Shown here: in pieces, positions 21,318-30,089 of the stretch | How the letters are laid out: each line of letters begins with the position of its first letter | How positions within the stretch are numbered: the stretch's first letter is position 1 | Assembly (NCBI GenBank): GCA_029263795.1 | Contig: JAJUFI010000006.1 | Span: 1-41,187, forward strand | From: Alcaligenaceae bacterium | Lineage (GTDB): Bacteria > Pseudomonadota > Gammaproteobacteria > Burkholderiales > Burkholderiaceae_B | DNA: 41,187 bases | Reading direction: 5' to 3' | Position numbers and translations under genes: made by a program | Notes under the pieces: generated by a model | What the model saw: the letters and a program-made list of their open reading frames with translations, nothing else | The model's database searches: none | What the model was told of the DNA's origin: nothing

Positions 21318-22829
21318 TTACTTCATTGTGATAGTGGTGTTGACGCCCTGGGCATGGGCAGACCACCGTGCCGTGACTGTCTTGGTTTGTGTCCAGAACT
21401 GCACGGCCTGTTTGCCGTTGGGGCCGAGATCACCGAGTTTTGACCCCCGTGAACCGGTAAAGCTGAACCAAGCAACCGGCACTGGGATGGGAATGTTGAT
21501 GCCCACCTGGCCGACATCGATCCGGTTCTGGAAGTAGCGCGCGTTGCCGCCATCCTGCGTGAACAGTGCCACCCCGTTGCCGTTGGGGTTGGCATTCACG
21601 AACTCGATGGCTTCATCAAGACTGTCCACCGTAACTATGCACAATACTGGGCCGAAGATTTCTTCACGGTAAATCGCCATGTCGGCCCTGACTCCGGAAA
21701 ACACCGTGGGCCCCACGAAGTTACCGTTCTCATACCCGGGCACTTGTATGCCGCGGCCGTCCAGCAGCAGTTCGGCACCCTCTTCCACGCCTTTCTGGAT
21801 CAGCCCTTCCACGCGTTGACGCGCCTGGGGGGAGACCAGAGGCCCGAGATCGGCTTCGCGGTCGGTTCCCGCGTTCACCTTGAGCTTCTTGGCACGCTCG
21901 ATGAAGTCGGGAATCCAGTCTCGGGACTCACCCACGAACACGGCCACGGAAGTTGCCATGCAACGCTGCCCAGCTGCACCGAAGGCCGCGCCCACCAGCT
22001 GATTGAGCGCCACTTCGCGGTCGGCATCCGGCAGGATGACGCAGTGGTTCTTGGCGCCCATCATGGCCTGGCAACGTTTGCCATGTTCCGAAGCGCGGCG
22101 GTAGATTTCCGTGCCCACTCTGGTGGAGCCGATGAAGGACACCGCCTTGATATCAGGGTGCTCGCAAATACCGTTGGCGATGTCGGGGCCGCCGTGGACA
22201 ACGTTGAGCACACCCGGAGGCAGGCCGGCTTCCAGGGCAAGTTGGGCAAGCATCATGGTTGAGCTGGGGTCTTGCTCAGAGGGCTTCAGTACGAAAGTGT
22301 TTCCTGCGGAGACAGCAATCGGGAACATGAAGGCCGGCAGCATCACCGGGAAGTTGAAGGCCGTGATGCCGGCACAAACGCCCAAAGGCTGGATGAGTGT
22401 ATAGACATCAATGCCGCTGGCGGCATTCTCGGCATATTCCCCCAACTGCAGGCTGGTGATGGAACATGCATGCTCTATCACCTCCAGCCCACGCCCAACT
22501 TCGCCTTCGGCATCAGGCAGGGTTTTGCCGTGCTCCCTTGTGATGGCCTTTGCAATGGCCTCGGTGTTGTCACGTACCAGCTTCTGCAGATTGAGCATGA
22601 TGCGCATACGTGTGCCCTGGCTGCTGTGACGCCAGCTTTCCCAGGCCTCCTTGGCGTTGTTGACGGCCAGGTCCAGCTCCTCACGGGTGCAGAACGGTAC
22701 TTGCGCGACCACTTCCTGGGTGGCCGGGTTGATGACGTCACGCCATTCAGTGGTCTTGGACTGGATCAGCTTCCCGCCGATCAATAGCGGGATGCGTGGA
22801 ATATCGTTCTGCTGCGGTAAAGCACTCAT
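21318..22829 (-). CDS. mmsA: CoA-acylating methylmalonate-semialdehyde dehydrogenase
   Basis: Oxidises methylmalonate semialdehyde to propionyl-CoA, or malonate semialdehyde to acetyl-CoA, with NAD and CoA; used in valine, inositol and beta-alanine breakdown. 503 residues. The MMSDH-specific features are the catalytic cysteine in FGAAGQRCMATSVAVF and the conserved ITAFNFPVMLPAFMFPIA and MGAKNHCVILPDAD segments, which differ from ordinary aldehyde dehydrogenases. It lies 32 bases downstream of the substrate-binding protein gene and shares its transcript. A divergent LysR gene controls the unit by position. Confidence 0.95.
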   Translation of the reverse strand: MSALPQQNDIPRIPLLIGGKLIQSKTTEWRDVINPATQEVVAQVPFCTREELDLAVNNAKEAWESWRHSSQGTRMRIMLNLQKLVRDNTEAIAKAITREHGKTLPDAEGEVGRGLEVIEHACSITSLQLGEYAENAASGIDVYTLIQPLGVCAGITAFNFPVMLPAFMFPIAVSAGNTFVLKPSEQDPSSTMMLAQLALEAGLPPGVLNVVHGGPDIANGICEHPDIKAVSFIGSTRVGTEIYRRASEHGKRCQAMMGAKNHCVILPDADREVALNQLVGAAFGAAGQRCMATSVAVFVGESRDWIPDFIERAKKLKVNAGTDREADLGPLVSPQARQRVEGLIQKGVEEGAELLLDGRGIQVPGYENGNFVGPTVFSGVRADMAIYREEIFGPVLCIVTVDSLDEAIEFVNANPNGNGVALFTQDGGNARYFQNRIDVGQVGINIPIPVPVAWFSFTGSRGSKLGDLGPNGKQAVQFWTQTKTVTARWSAHAQGVNTTITMK

Positions 22830-22861
22830 TACTGTCTCCTAGGTAAACTTTTTGTGAAGCC

Positions 22862-24070
22862 TCAACCCTTCTTCACCAGGGGGCAGGTGGACTGCTCCAG
22901 GGGGGCGAAGGCTTCTTCAGCCGGAATGGTGGCAACCAGCTTGGCCAGATCCCACTCGTGCTTGGATTCAGAAGGCTTCTTCACTTCATATAGATACATG
23001 TCGTGAATCACACGACCGTCTGGGCGGATGGAAGCATTGCGCATGACGTCATCACGAATGGGGATTTCACGCATCTTCTGGGCGACCACGTCGCCATCCA
23101 CGGATTGAGCCGCAGCAACACCGCGCAGGTAATGCAGGACACTGGAATAGACGCCGGCGTGGGTCATGGTCGGTTTCACACCGCGGAAGGCCTTGGAGAA
23201 GCGCTCGGACCATTGACGCGTACCTTCGTCATAATCCCAGTAGAAGCCATCGACATAGGTGAGCCCCTGCCCATGCTCCAGGCCCAGCGCCTTGACGTCG
23301 GAAAGGAAGATCAGCAGCGAAGCCAGGCGCTGGCCGCCTTCGACAATGCCGAACTCACGCGCCTGCTTGATGGCCGTAACCACGTCCGCGCCACTGTTGG
23401 CCAGTGCCACCACCTGAGCACCCGAGCTTTGCGCCTGCAGCAGATAAGAAGCGAAATCCGGCACATTGAGCGGGTGAAGCACGGAACCCACCACCGTGCC
23501 GCCTTGCGCCTTGACCATTTCCGCCGCGCCTTTCTCGAGCGAATGACCGAAGGCATAGTCCACCGTGATGAAGTACCAGGACTTCCCACCCTTGTCGATG
23601 GACGCCTTTACGCCGCCCACGGACTGAGAATAGACATCGAACATCCAATGGAAGCCGACCGGTGAGCATTTGTCATTGGTGAGTGCGCTGGTGGCAGGGC
23701 CGGAAAACAGCGCAACGCGGTTCTTCTCGCGGGCAATGTCCTGTACAGCCAGGGCTACTGCCGAATTGGTCAGGTCGGCGATGGCGGTGACCCCATCGCG
23801 GTCAAACCATTCGCGGGCGCGGGCCGCGCCAATATCCGCCTTGTTCTGGTTGTCCGCCGATACCAGGGAAATGTCCATGCCCTTGCACTCATTGGCGAGG
23901 CAGTCGTCAATGGCCAGCTGCGCAGCGGCTACGGAACCCGGCCCGCCCATAGATGCGTAGGTGCCTGACATATCGGTCAGCACACCAATTTTCACTTTGA
24001 GAGGAGCAGCCTGAGCAGTACCGAAGGCGGCCAGAAAGCAGGCCGCCATCACGGTGGAAGTGAGCTTCAT
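22862..24070 (-). CDS. Periplasmic branched-chain amino-acid-type substrate-binding protein
   Basis: A 402-residue LivJ/LivK-like (Peripla_BP_6) binding protein. The N-terminus is a signal peptide (MKLTSTVMAACFLAAFGTAQA), with cleavage likely after AQA. The mature start APLKVKIGVLTDMSGTYASM shows the family's first strand. The SADNQNKADIGAARAREWFD and ITVDYAFGHSLEKGA blocks are characteristic. The start at 24070 is chosen for the signal peptide and a GGAG ribosome site. No permease or ATPase genes are adjacent, so this is an orphan component. mmsA follows, suggesting a ligand that feeds the same catabolic route. Confidence 0.9.
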   Translation of the reverse strand: MKLTSTVMAACFLAAFGTAQAAPLKVKIGVLTDMSGTYASMGGPGSVAAAQLAIDDCLANECKGMDISLVSADNQNKADIGAARAREWFDRDGVTAIADLTNSAVALAVQDIAREKNRVALFSGPATSALTNDKCSPVGFHWMFDVYSQSVGGVKASIDKGGKSWYFITVDYAFGHSLEKGAAEMVKAQGGTVVGSVLHPLNVPDFASYLLQAQSSGAQVVALANSGADVVTAIKQAREFGIVEGGQRLASLLIFLSDVKALGLEHGQGLTYVDGFYWDYDEGTRQWSERFSKAFRGVKPTMTHAGVYSSVLHYLRGVAAAQSVDGDVVAQKMREIPIRDDVMRNASIRPDGRVIHDMYLYEVKKPSESKHEWDLAKLVATIPAEEAFAPLEQSTCPLVKKG

Positions 24071-24211
24071 ATTTGTCTCCGTTATTTGTTTTGTGATTTT
24101 GTTCGGGCAAGGAGCCCAGGGCAGCGTTCTTCTCGCGCTGTTGGCAAGGCAAGTGGCTGCCTTCTCGAGTTTAGTTGTGTAAAAAACCAAACTCTATAAA
24201 ACTATGCGCAC

Positions 24212-24224
24212 ATTAGTTGCTAAT
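24212..24224. promoter_or_regulatory. Candidate LysR operator dyad
   Basis: ATTAG-TTG-CTAAT, a 5-3-5 inverted repeat in the 165-base divergent region between the binding-protein gene and the LysR gene, 11 bases before the LysR ATG. It is well placed for autoregulation and for activating the divergent promoter. A TATAGA (24193-24198, minus strand) is a possible -10 for the binding-protein unit. Confidence 0.45.
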
Positions 24225-24235
24225 AATTGCACATC

Positions 24236-25153
24236 ATGGATTGGGACGGAATTCGCTATTTTCTCGAGGTCGCGCGCACTCAGCGGGTCAGCGCCGCCGC
24301 CAAACGGCTGGGTGTGCGCCATACCACCGTTTCCCGGCGCATTCATTTTCTGGAACAGTCGCTTGGCACCGTGCTGTTCAACAAGTCAAAGGCCTCGGGC
24401 TACACCCTGACCGAAGATGGCCAGCGTTTTTTTGTCCATGCGGAACGGGTAGAAAGCACCCTGCTCAGCGCCCAGGAGGAAGTCTCGGGTCAGGCCGCAG
24501 CACTTTCGGGCCACCTGCGGGTGGGTGCCACGGAGGGCTTCGGCAGCTATGTGCTGGCCCCGCTGATGGTTGACTTCGAACGGCGCTTTCCCAACATCAC
24601 ATTGGACATCATGCCAGTGCCGCGCTTCATCAGCTTGTCCAAGCGCGAAGCCGACATTGCCATTTCCCTGGAGCAACCCCAGCGCGGCCCGTATTTGCGC
24701 ACATTGCTGGGCGAATACACCCTGCTGCTGTATGGAAGTGTGGAGTATCTGCAGCGCCATCCGCCCATACGGTCGGCTGCCGACCTGCCTCAGCACCGCT
24801 TCATCGGCTATGTGGAGGAGCTGCTGTTCAGCGACCATCTGCGCTATCTGGAAGATATTGTGCCGGGTGCCCAGGTAGGCCTGCGCAGCACCAGCGTCAT
24901 TGCCCAGTATCACGCAGCGCTGCAGGGGAATGCTCTGGCCATCCTGCCCGCCTTCATGGCCGGCCAGGACAAGCGGCTCAAGACGGTGCTTCCGGACGAC
25001 ATCCGCGTAACCCGGCACTTCTGGATGTACTGCCACGAAGATCTGCGCCAATCCAGACGGGTGATGGCGTTGTGGGATTTTCTGAAGAAATCGGCGGAAC
25101 TCAACCGGCCACTGCTGACTGGTGAGAGCAACAGGCTGCAATATTTGCCCTGA
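24236..25153 (+). CDS. LysR-family transcriptional regulator
   Basis: A 305-residue LysR-type regulator. The helix-turn-helix begins MDWDGIRYFLEVARTQRVSAAAKRLGVRHTTVSRRI, and the W-D-x-x-R-Y-F start resembles the subgroup of AmpR/GcvA-like and ThrR-like regulators. The effector domain follows from about residue 90 (SGHLRVGATEGFGSYVL). The ATG at 24236 is preferred to an in-frame TTG at 24227. It is divergent from the binding-protein/mmsA unit, the classical layout for a LysR activator of its neighbour, and convergent with lptF (24-base gap). Confidence 0.9.
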   Translation: MDWDGIRYFLEVARTQRVSAAAKRLGVRHTTVSRRIHFLEQSLGTVLFNKSKASGYTLTEDGQRFFVHAERVESTLLSAQEEVSGQAAALSGHLRVGATEGFGSYVLAPLMVDFERRFPNITLDIMPVPRFISLSKREADIAISLEQPQRGPYLRTLLGEYTLLLYGSVEYLQRHPPIRSAADLPQHRFIGYVEELLFSDHLRYLEDIVPGAQVGLRSTSVIAQYHAALQGNALAILPAFMAGQDKRLKTVLPDDIRVTRHFWMYCHEDLRQSRRVMALWDFLKKSAELNRPLLTGESNRLQYLP

Positions 25154-25177
25154 GTACCAGCCGGTTTGGCCACAAGA

Positions 25178-26299
25178 TCAGTTTTTCAATGCGCGGACGC
25201 GCCGCTTACGCGGGGCCCGTACTTGCAGTTTGCGCCACATCATGAAGGCCATCAGCCCGGCGAAAAGGCCATGTACCAGCCAGACCCCTACGTAAAAGTC
25301 CAGCTTGCCGCTGCCTATCCACCCGCGCGAGAGATTGATGAGATTCATGTAGAGCAAGCCGACCAGACCAGCTATGAGAATGTCGCCCGAGCGCCCCAGC
25401 CGAGGGTTGACGGCCCCTAACGGAATGGCCAGCAAGGCCAGGTTCAGGGCCGCGAGAGGCATGGCAAGCCGCCACATGATCTGTGAACGGGCATTGTCGG
25501 TGTCGTCCGAAATCAGGGACATGGTGGGGCGGGCCTTGATGCTCTGTTCTGCCTTGGCTCGCACGGCTTCGGGTGAAGTCGCCTCGGCATCGCTTTCGAG
25601 CCGCACCCCATAGCGTTCAAATTCCACCAGACGGAAGATCGGCTTGCCGGGTTGAAGATCATATCGGTGACCATCGATCAGGACGAGGAAGCGGTCACCA
25701 TTCGGCTGCTCCTCGATGCTGGCGCTCTCGGCGGTAATCAGGCTGTGCCACTCTTTGTCGATGACACGCGCAATGATGTTTCCCAGCTCTTCGTCGGCAC
25801 TGCGGGCTTGCTCGGTGAAAAACACTCGATCTCCCCCCGCAGTTTCGATGAACTGGCCCGCAGCCACTTTGGAAAGGTCGGAACGCTGTTCGTAACGCTG
25901 GCGATATTCGCTGATCTGCCGGTACGCCCACGGTGATGCCAGCAGGGTCAGGACTGCAATAATGACGGAGACCGGAATGGCCACACGCAGCACCGGCGCC
26001 ACCCAGTCTCGCAAGGACAAGCCACTGGCAAACCAGACGACCATTTCAGATTCCCGGAAGTTCCGGGTGACGGTGGTCAGTACGGCAATGAACAGAGAGA
26101 CGGCAAGAATCACCGGCAATGCAGTAATGCTCGAAAACGTGGCCAGGCCGACCACGACGTCTGCGCCGATGGACCCGGCTGCCGCCTCACCGAGCAGGCG
26201 CACAAGCAGTACACTGAGCCAGACCACCAGCAAAGTGGACACAACCACCCCTGCATGACTCAGGATCTCGGATACGACGGAACGCTTGAATAGTGACAT
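25178..26299 (-). CDS. lptF: LPS export ABC transporter permease LptF
   Basis: Inner-membrane half of the LptB2FG extractor that lifts lipopolysaccharide to the LptC-A-D bridge. 373 residues. N-terminal helices (MSLFKRSVVSEILSHAGVVV...) are followed by a periplasmic beta-jellyroll at about residues 125-265 (GQFIETAGGDRVFFTEQ), then C-terminal helices. WRLAMPLAALNLALLAIPLGAVNPRLGRSG is the LptF/LptG signature that contacts LptB. The start at 26299 fits the family, whose N-terminus is a short basic segment before helix 1; an upstream in-frame ATG at 26332 is less likely. lptG, its usual downstream partner, is not here. It is divergent from pepA with 56 bases between. Confidence 0.93.
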   Translation of the reverse strand: MSLFKRSVVSEILSHAGVVVSTLLVVWLSVLLVRLLGEAAAGSIGADVVVGLATFSSITALPVILAVSLFIAVLTTVTRNFRESEMVVWFASGLSLRDWVAPVLRVAIPVSVIIAVLTLLASPWAYRQISEYRQRYEQRSDLSKVAAGQFIETAGGDRVFFTEQARSADEELGNIIARVIDKEWHSLITAESASIEEQPNGDRFLVLIDGHRYDLQPGKPIFRLVEFERYGVRLESDAEATSPEAVRAKAEQSIKARPTMSLISDDTDNARSQIMWRLAMPLAALNLALLAIPLGAVNPRLGRSGDILIAGLVGLLYMNLINLSRGWIGSGKLDFYVGVWLVHGLFAGLMAFMMWRKLQVRAPRKRRVRALKN

Positions 26300-26355
26300 A
26301 TCTGAATTTGCGGGATAATCGTCGGCATCCAAAGATCATCACGGGGAAAATCTGA

Positions 26356-27849
26356 ATGGAATTTAGCACACAGACTACAGCCGGCCTTCAGCAAGTTCGT
26401 ACCGCAGCCCTGGGAGTGGGCGTATTCGCCGACGGCGTACTCACTGCACCGGCCGAAGTCATCGACCGCGCCAGCGACGGTGCCATCAGCGCACTGCTGA
26501 AGTCGGAATTCAAGGGCAAGGCGAACACTCATGCCGTCTTGCGCAACCTGCCCGGTGTCAAGGCCGAACGTGTCATTGTAATCGGGCTGGGCAAGCAGGA
26601 AGCTTATCGCGCAAGCACTCACTCCTCGGCAGAACAATTGTTTGCCTCGGTATGCGCCGGGCTGAATGTGGCAGACGCCGTCTCCACGCTGGCCACTGTC
26701 GAGTGCGAAGGCACCACCCTGCGCTCCCGGGCTCGCGCCATGGCTGCGGCCGGGCAGCGCAGCAGCTACCGCTATGAAGCCACCCGCACACGAGATCTGG
26801 AACCCGCCCCCAAGCTTAAGAAGCTTTCCTTGTGGACGACGCGCAGCAAGTCTGCCGAAGCCCTGGCCGGCCTAAAGGAAGGCACCGCCATAGGCAATGG
26901 CATGAATCTGGCACGTCTGCTGGGCGACATGCCCCCCAATCTGTGCACTCCCACCTATCTGGGTGAAACCGCCAAGAAATTGGGCAAGGATTTCAAGAGC
27001 CTGAAGGTGGAGGTTCTCGACCGCAAGAAGATCGAAGCCGAGAAAATGGGCGCCTTCCTCTCAGTGGCGCGCGGCTCTGACGAACCGCCCGTCTTCATCG
27101 TCATCCGCCATATTCCCAAGGGTGGCAAGTCCAAGGGCAAGGCACCGCTCGTCCTGGTGGGCAAGGGTCTGACCTTCGACTCCGGCGGCATTTCCATCAA
27201 ACCGGCCGCCAATATGGATGAGATGAAATACGACATGTGCGGGGCCGCCAGCGTACTTGGTACCATGCGCGCTGTCGCGGAACTGGAACTCGACCGTGAA
27301 GTGATCGGCCTGATCGCTTCCTGCGAGAACATGCCGAGCGGCCGCGCCAACAAGCCGGGCGACGTCGTCACCAGCATGTCGGGCCAGACCATCGAAATCC
27401 TCAACACCGACGCCGAAGGCCGGCTGGTTCTGTGCGACGCCCTCACCTACGCGGAACGCTTCAAGCCGGAAGCAGTCATTGATATCGCCACCCTCACAGG
27501 CGCTTGCGTGGTCGCTCTGGGCCACATCAACTCCGGGCTGTTCAGCACTGACGATACCCTGGCGGAAGACCTGCTCGCAGCTGGCCGCGAAACGGGCGAC
27601 ACAGCCTGGAGAATGCCGCTTGATGACGCCTACCAGGAACAGCTGCGCTCGAACTTCGCCGACATGGCCAATATCGGCGGCATGCCCGCAGGATCGGTGA
27701 CTGCCGCCTGCTTCCTCTCCCGCTACACCAAGTCTTACTCCTGGGCGCACCTGGATATTGCCGGAACCGCCTGGAAGAGCGGCAAGGAGAAAGGCGCCAC
27801 CGGCCGCCCCGTGCCGCTGCTGACCCAGTTCCTGATCTCGCGCTCGTGA
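26356..27849 (+). CDS. pepA: Leucyl aminopeptidase (M17)
   Basis: Hexameric zinc/manganese aminopeptidase that releases N-terminal residues; the E. coli homologue also binds DNA in plasmid resolution and pyrimidine control. 497 residues. The catalytic domain shows the metal-site segments [16 protein letters not shown] and [11 protein letters not shown], and the signature [14 protein letters not shown]. The divergent pepA/lptF pair and the pepA-holC linkage are conserved in many proteobacteria. Its TGA overlaps the holC ATG by one base. A GATAAT hexamer at 26314-26319 is a possible -10. Confidence 0.97.
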   Translation: MEFSTQTTAGLQQVRTAALGVGVFADGVLTAPAEVIDRASDGAISALLKSEFKGKANTHAVLRNLPGVKAERVIVIGLGKQEAYRASTHSSAEQLFASVCAGLNVADAVSTLATVECEGTTLRSRARAMAAAGQRSSYRYEATRTRDLEPAPKLKKLSLWTTRSKSAEALAGLKEGTAIGNGMNLARLLGDMPPNLCTPTYLGETAKKLGKDFKSLKVEVLDRKKIEAEKMGAFLSVARGSDEPPVFIVIRHIPKGGKSKGKAPLVLVGKGLTFDSGGISIKPAANMDEMKYDMCGAASVLGTMRAVAELELDREVIGLIASCENMPSGRANKPGDVVTSMSGQTIEILNTDAEGRLVLCDALTYAERFKPEAVIDIATLTGACVVALGHINSGLFSTDDTLAEDLLAAGRETGDTAWRMPLDDAYQEQLRSNFADMANIGGMPAGSVTAACFLSRYTKSYSWAHLDIAGTAWKSGKEKGATGRPVPLLTQFLISRS

Positions 27850-28283
27850 TGGCCACCCGGGTCGATTTTGCCTTTGGCGCGGCCGACCGCCTGCTGAAAG
27901 CCTGCGAAGTCACGCAGAAGCAGGTGGGGGCCGGCCGCCGGCTGGTCGTCTTCACACGCAACGCCGTGCGCCTCAGGAAATTCGACCGCCTGCTCTGGCA
28001 GTTCGAAGCCACGGCCTTTGTGCCGCATGTGATGTCTGACGACCCGCTGGCAGATCGCACCCCGGTCCTGCTCGAGGCCCAGGCGCCCTCTTCCGAGCTT
28101 GCTCGGGAAGGGGTCTGGCTGTTGAACCTGGATACGGAATGCCCGCCAGGTGCAGACCAGTTCGAACGTATTCTGGAAATCGTTTCGAACCACCCTGATG
28201 ACAAGGCTGCTGCAAGACAGCGCTGGCGAACGTATCAAGAAACGGGTTTTGAGGTCCGCGGCCACGATATTTCGGGCCGCTGA
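27849..28283 (+). CDS. holC: DNA polymerase III chi subunit
   Basis: Accessory clamp-loader subunit that links the replisome to single-strand-binding protein. 144 residues. It shows the typical FAFGAADRLLKACEVTQKQVGAG N-terminus, the LDRLLWQFE-type helix (KFDRLLWQFEATAFVPHV) and the WLLNLDTECPPGADQFERILEIV block. The ATG at 27849 shares its A with the pepA stop (TGATG), so translation is coupled; a GTG three bases earlier is also in frame. Confidence 0.93.
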   Translation: MATRVDFAFGAADRLLKACEVTQKQVGAGRRLVVFTRNAVRLRKFDRLLWQFEATAFVPHVMSDDPLADRTPVLLEAQAPSSELAREGVWLLNLDTECPPGADQFERILEIVSNHPDDKAAARQRWRTYQETGFEVRGHDISGR

Positions 28284-28407
28284 ACCGCCCCCGGGCCTGA
28301 AAAAGCTTGTTCAGGCTCAGTTCCTGCTTGATATTTCAGCTTTCTGTAAGTTAAGCTCCCACCATCGTGTGTAGTCTGCGCATCCCATTCCAACAGAGGT
28401 TTGAATC

Positions 28408-29112
28408 ATGAACGACTTCCGTCAACCATTATCAAGTTCGACTTATGGTGGTGAACTTGGTCAAGCCGCGCGCAACAAAGTTTTGCGCAACACTTACTGG
28501 CTGCTCGCCGTCTCCATGGTTCCCACGGTTCTGGGTGCCCTGGTCGGCCTGTCCACCGGCTTCAACCAGCTTATGGGTTCAAGCCCGGGCATGACCGCCA
28601 TTCTTTTCCTGGTGGGTGCCTTCGGCCTGATGTTCGCCATTGAACGCAACAAAAACAGCTCGATCGGCGTGGCGCTGTTGCTGGCCTTCACCTTCTTCAT
28701 GGGGCTGATGCTGTCGCGTTTGCTGGGCTTCGTGCTGGGCATGGGCAATGGCGCACAGCTGATCATGCTGGCGTTTGGTGGCACGGCCGCGGTCTTCGGA
28801 ACCATGGCTTCCATTGCCAGCACCACGAAGCGTGATTTTTCCGGTATGCAGAAGTTTCTGTTCATCGGCGTGGTGATTCTGATCGTCGCTTCGCTGGCCA
28901 ACATCTTCCTTCAACTGCCGGCTCTCCTGCTGACCGTCGCGGTGATGGCCATCGGCATTTTCTCCGCCCTGCTGCTGGTTGACCTGCAGCGCATCATCAA
29001 CGGCGGCGAAACCAACTACATTTCCGCTACCCTGGCCGTTTACCTGGATCTCTACAACATCTTCAGCAACCTGCTGATGCTGCTGGGTATTTTCGGCGGC
29101 GACCGCGAATAA
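28408..29112 (+). CDS. Bax inhibitor-1/YccA family membrane protein
   Basis: A 234-residue, seven-helix inner-membrane protein of the BI-1 (TMBIM, UPF0005) family, similar to YccA and YbhL. YccA binds and restrains FtsH; other members act as pH-sensitive calcium leak channels. The family trace is the helical array after residue 25 and the C-terminal VDLQRIINGGETNYISATLAVYLDLYNIFSNLL, which carries the conserved acidic pair region. An AGAGGT ribosome site precedes the ATG. The 124 bases after holC contain its likely promoter; no strong hexamers stand out. Confidence 0.92.
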   Translation: MNDFRQPLSSSTYGGELGQAARNKVLRNTYWLLAVSMVPTVLGALVGLSTGFNQLMGSSPGMTAILFLVGAFGLMFAIERNKNSSIGVALLLAFTFFMGLMLSRLLGFVLGMGNGAQLIMLAFGGTAAVFGTMASIASTTKRDFSGMQKFLFIGVVILIVASLANIFLQLPALLLTVAVMAIGIFSALLLVDLQRIINGGETNYISATLAVYLDLYNIFSNLLMLLGIFGGDRE

Positions 29113-29125
29113 ACAGAGCGGGTTT

Positions 29126-29155
29126 CGGGCAGGCACTGCGGTTCAGGCCTGCCCG
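29126..29155 (+). terminator. GC hairpin between BI-1 gene and rarD
   Basis: CGGGCAGGC and GCCTGCCCG are perfect 9-base arms with a 12-base loop, just past the BI-1 stop. No T-run follows; a stronger terminator lies 22 bases on. Confidence 0.5.
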
Positions 29156-29171
29156 GTGAAGATTACCCTGT

Positions 29172-30089
29172 TCAAGACGCCCGCACCTTCTGGTGGCGGG
29201 CGTTTTCTTTGCTCTCGCGCCGCCAGGCGAGGGCTCCTTCCACAGCCATGACGCATACCGCCAGCCAGATGGGGAGATAGGTTCCCAGGGAATCCATGGT
29301 GACCGGCTCGCCCAGCAACAGAAAGGCGACCCAGAACAGCAGCACAGGTTCCACATAGCTCAGAATGCCGAAAAGTCCCAGCGGCAGACGCCGGCTGGCG
29401 GCAAGGTAGAAAACCAGTGCGGTCGAACTAATGGCCCCCAGCATCGGCACCATGACCCACAATGCGGGGCGGCCTACGAACTGCGCGAGTACGCTGACCT
29501 CCTGATGCGCCAGCACCCAGAGCGCTACGGGCAGCAGCAGGATCATGTCGAACCACAGGCCGGCCAGCGCGTTCATGCGCAGTTGCCGGCGCAGCATGAA
29601 ATAAGGCGGGTAACCGAACATCACCACGGCGGTGGCCCAGGAAAAGGCGCTCACCCGCAACAGCTCGTGACCCACCCCCAGCGCCGCAAGCAGGACAGCG
29701 ACCTTCTGAAAGCGACTAAGACGTTCCGCGTAAAACAGCCTGCCGGCAAGGACCATCACCAATGGCAGCAGGAAATATCCCATGGCCACGTCAAGGCCGT
29801 AGCCGTGCAAGGGTGCCCACATGAAGAGCCACAGCTGGACTCCAATGAGTGCTCCGCTGACAAGCAGCGCCACCCACAGCTTCCATTCGGCCTTGAGGCG
29901 CCGGTGAATCTCGTGCACGGCATTCCAGCAGCGGGAACGCGAGATCAACAGTGCCAGGACGGGCAATGCCAGGACGACCCGCCATGCAAAAATGCTTGCT
30001 CCAGAAAGTGGTTCAAGCAAAGTTGCGTAGTAGTACAGGGCCGCGAATAAAAAAGAGGACAGAACGGAGAGAATGACCCCTTGCTTCAA
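29172..30089 (-). CDS. rarD: RarD-like EamA transporter
   Basis: A 305-residue ten-helix permease of the drug/metabolite transporter superfamily, RarD subfamily. It is recognised from FAALYYYATLLEPLSGASIFAWR in the first repeat, GYGLDVAMGYFLLPLVMVLAGRLFYAERLS mid-protein, and the second EamA repeat (GLFGILSYVEPVLLFWVAFLLLGEP). The substrate is unknown. The start is TTG, fused with the stop of the PIN gene (TTGA), so its translation depends on the upstream gene. It is the last gene of the lepA-to-rarD run. Its final codons also encode a terminator for the opposite gene. Confidence 0.88.
   Translation of the reverse strand: MKQGVILSVLSSFLFAALYYYATLLEPLSGASIFAWRVVLALPVLALLISRSRCWNAVHEIHRRLKAEWKLWVALLVSGALIGVQLWLFMWAPLHGYGLDVAMGYFLLPLVMVLAGRLFYAERLSRFQKVAVLLAALGVGHELLRVSAFSWATAVVMFGYPPYFMLRRQLRMNALAGLWFDMILLLPVALWVLAHQEVSVLAQFVGRPALWVMVPMLGAISSTALVFYLAASRRLPLGLFGILSYVEPVLLFWVAFLLLGEPVTMDSLGTYLPIWLAVCVMAVEGALAWRRESKENARHQKVRAS
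29177..29210 (+). terminator. Intrinsic terminator for BI-1 gene inside the rarD 3' end
   Basis: ACGCCCG pairs with CGGGCGT, then CACC with GGTG (one bulged G), with loop TTCT, and TTTTCTTT follows on the plus strand. This is a good factor-independent terminator for the plus-strand gene, yet it lies within the last codons of the convergent rarD. Confidence 0.75.
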
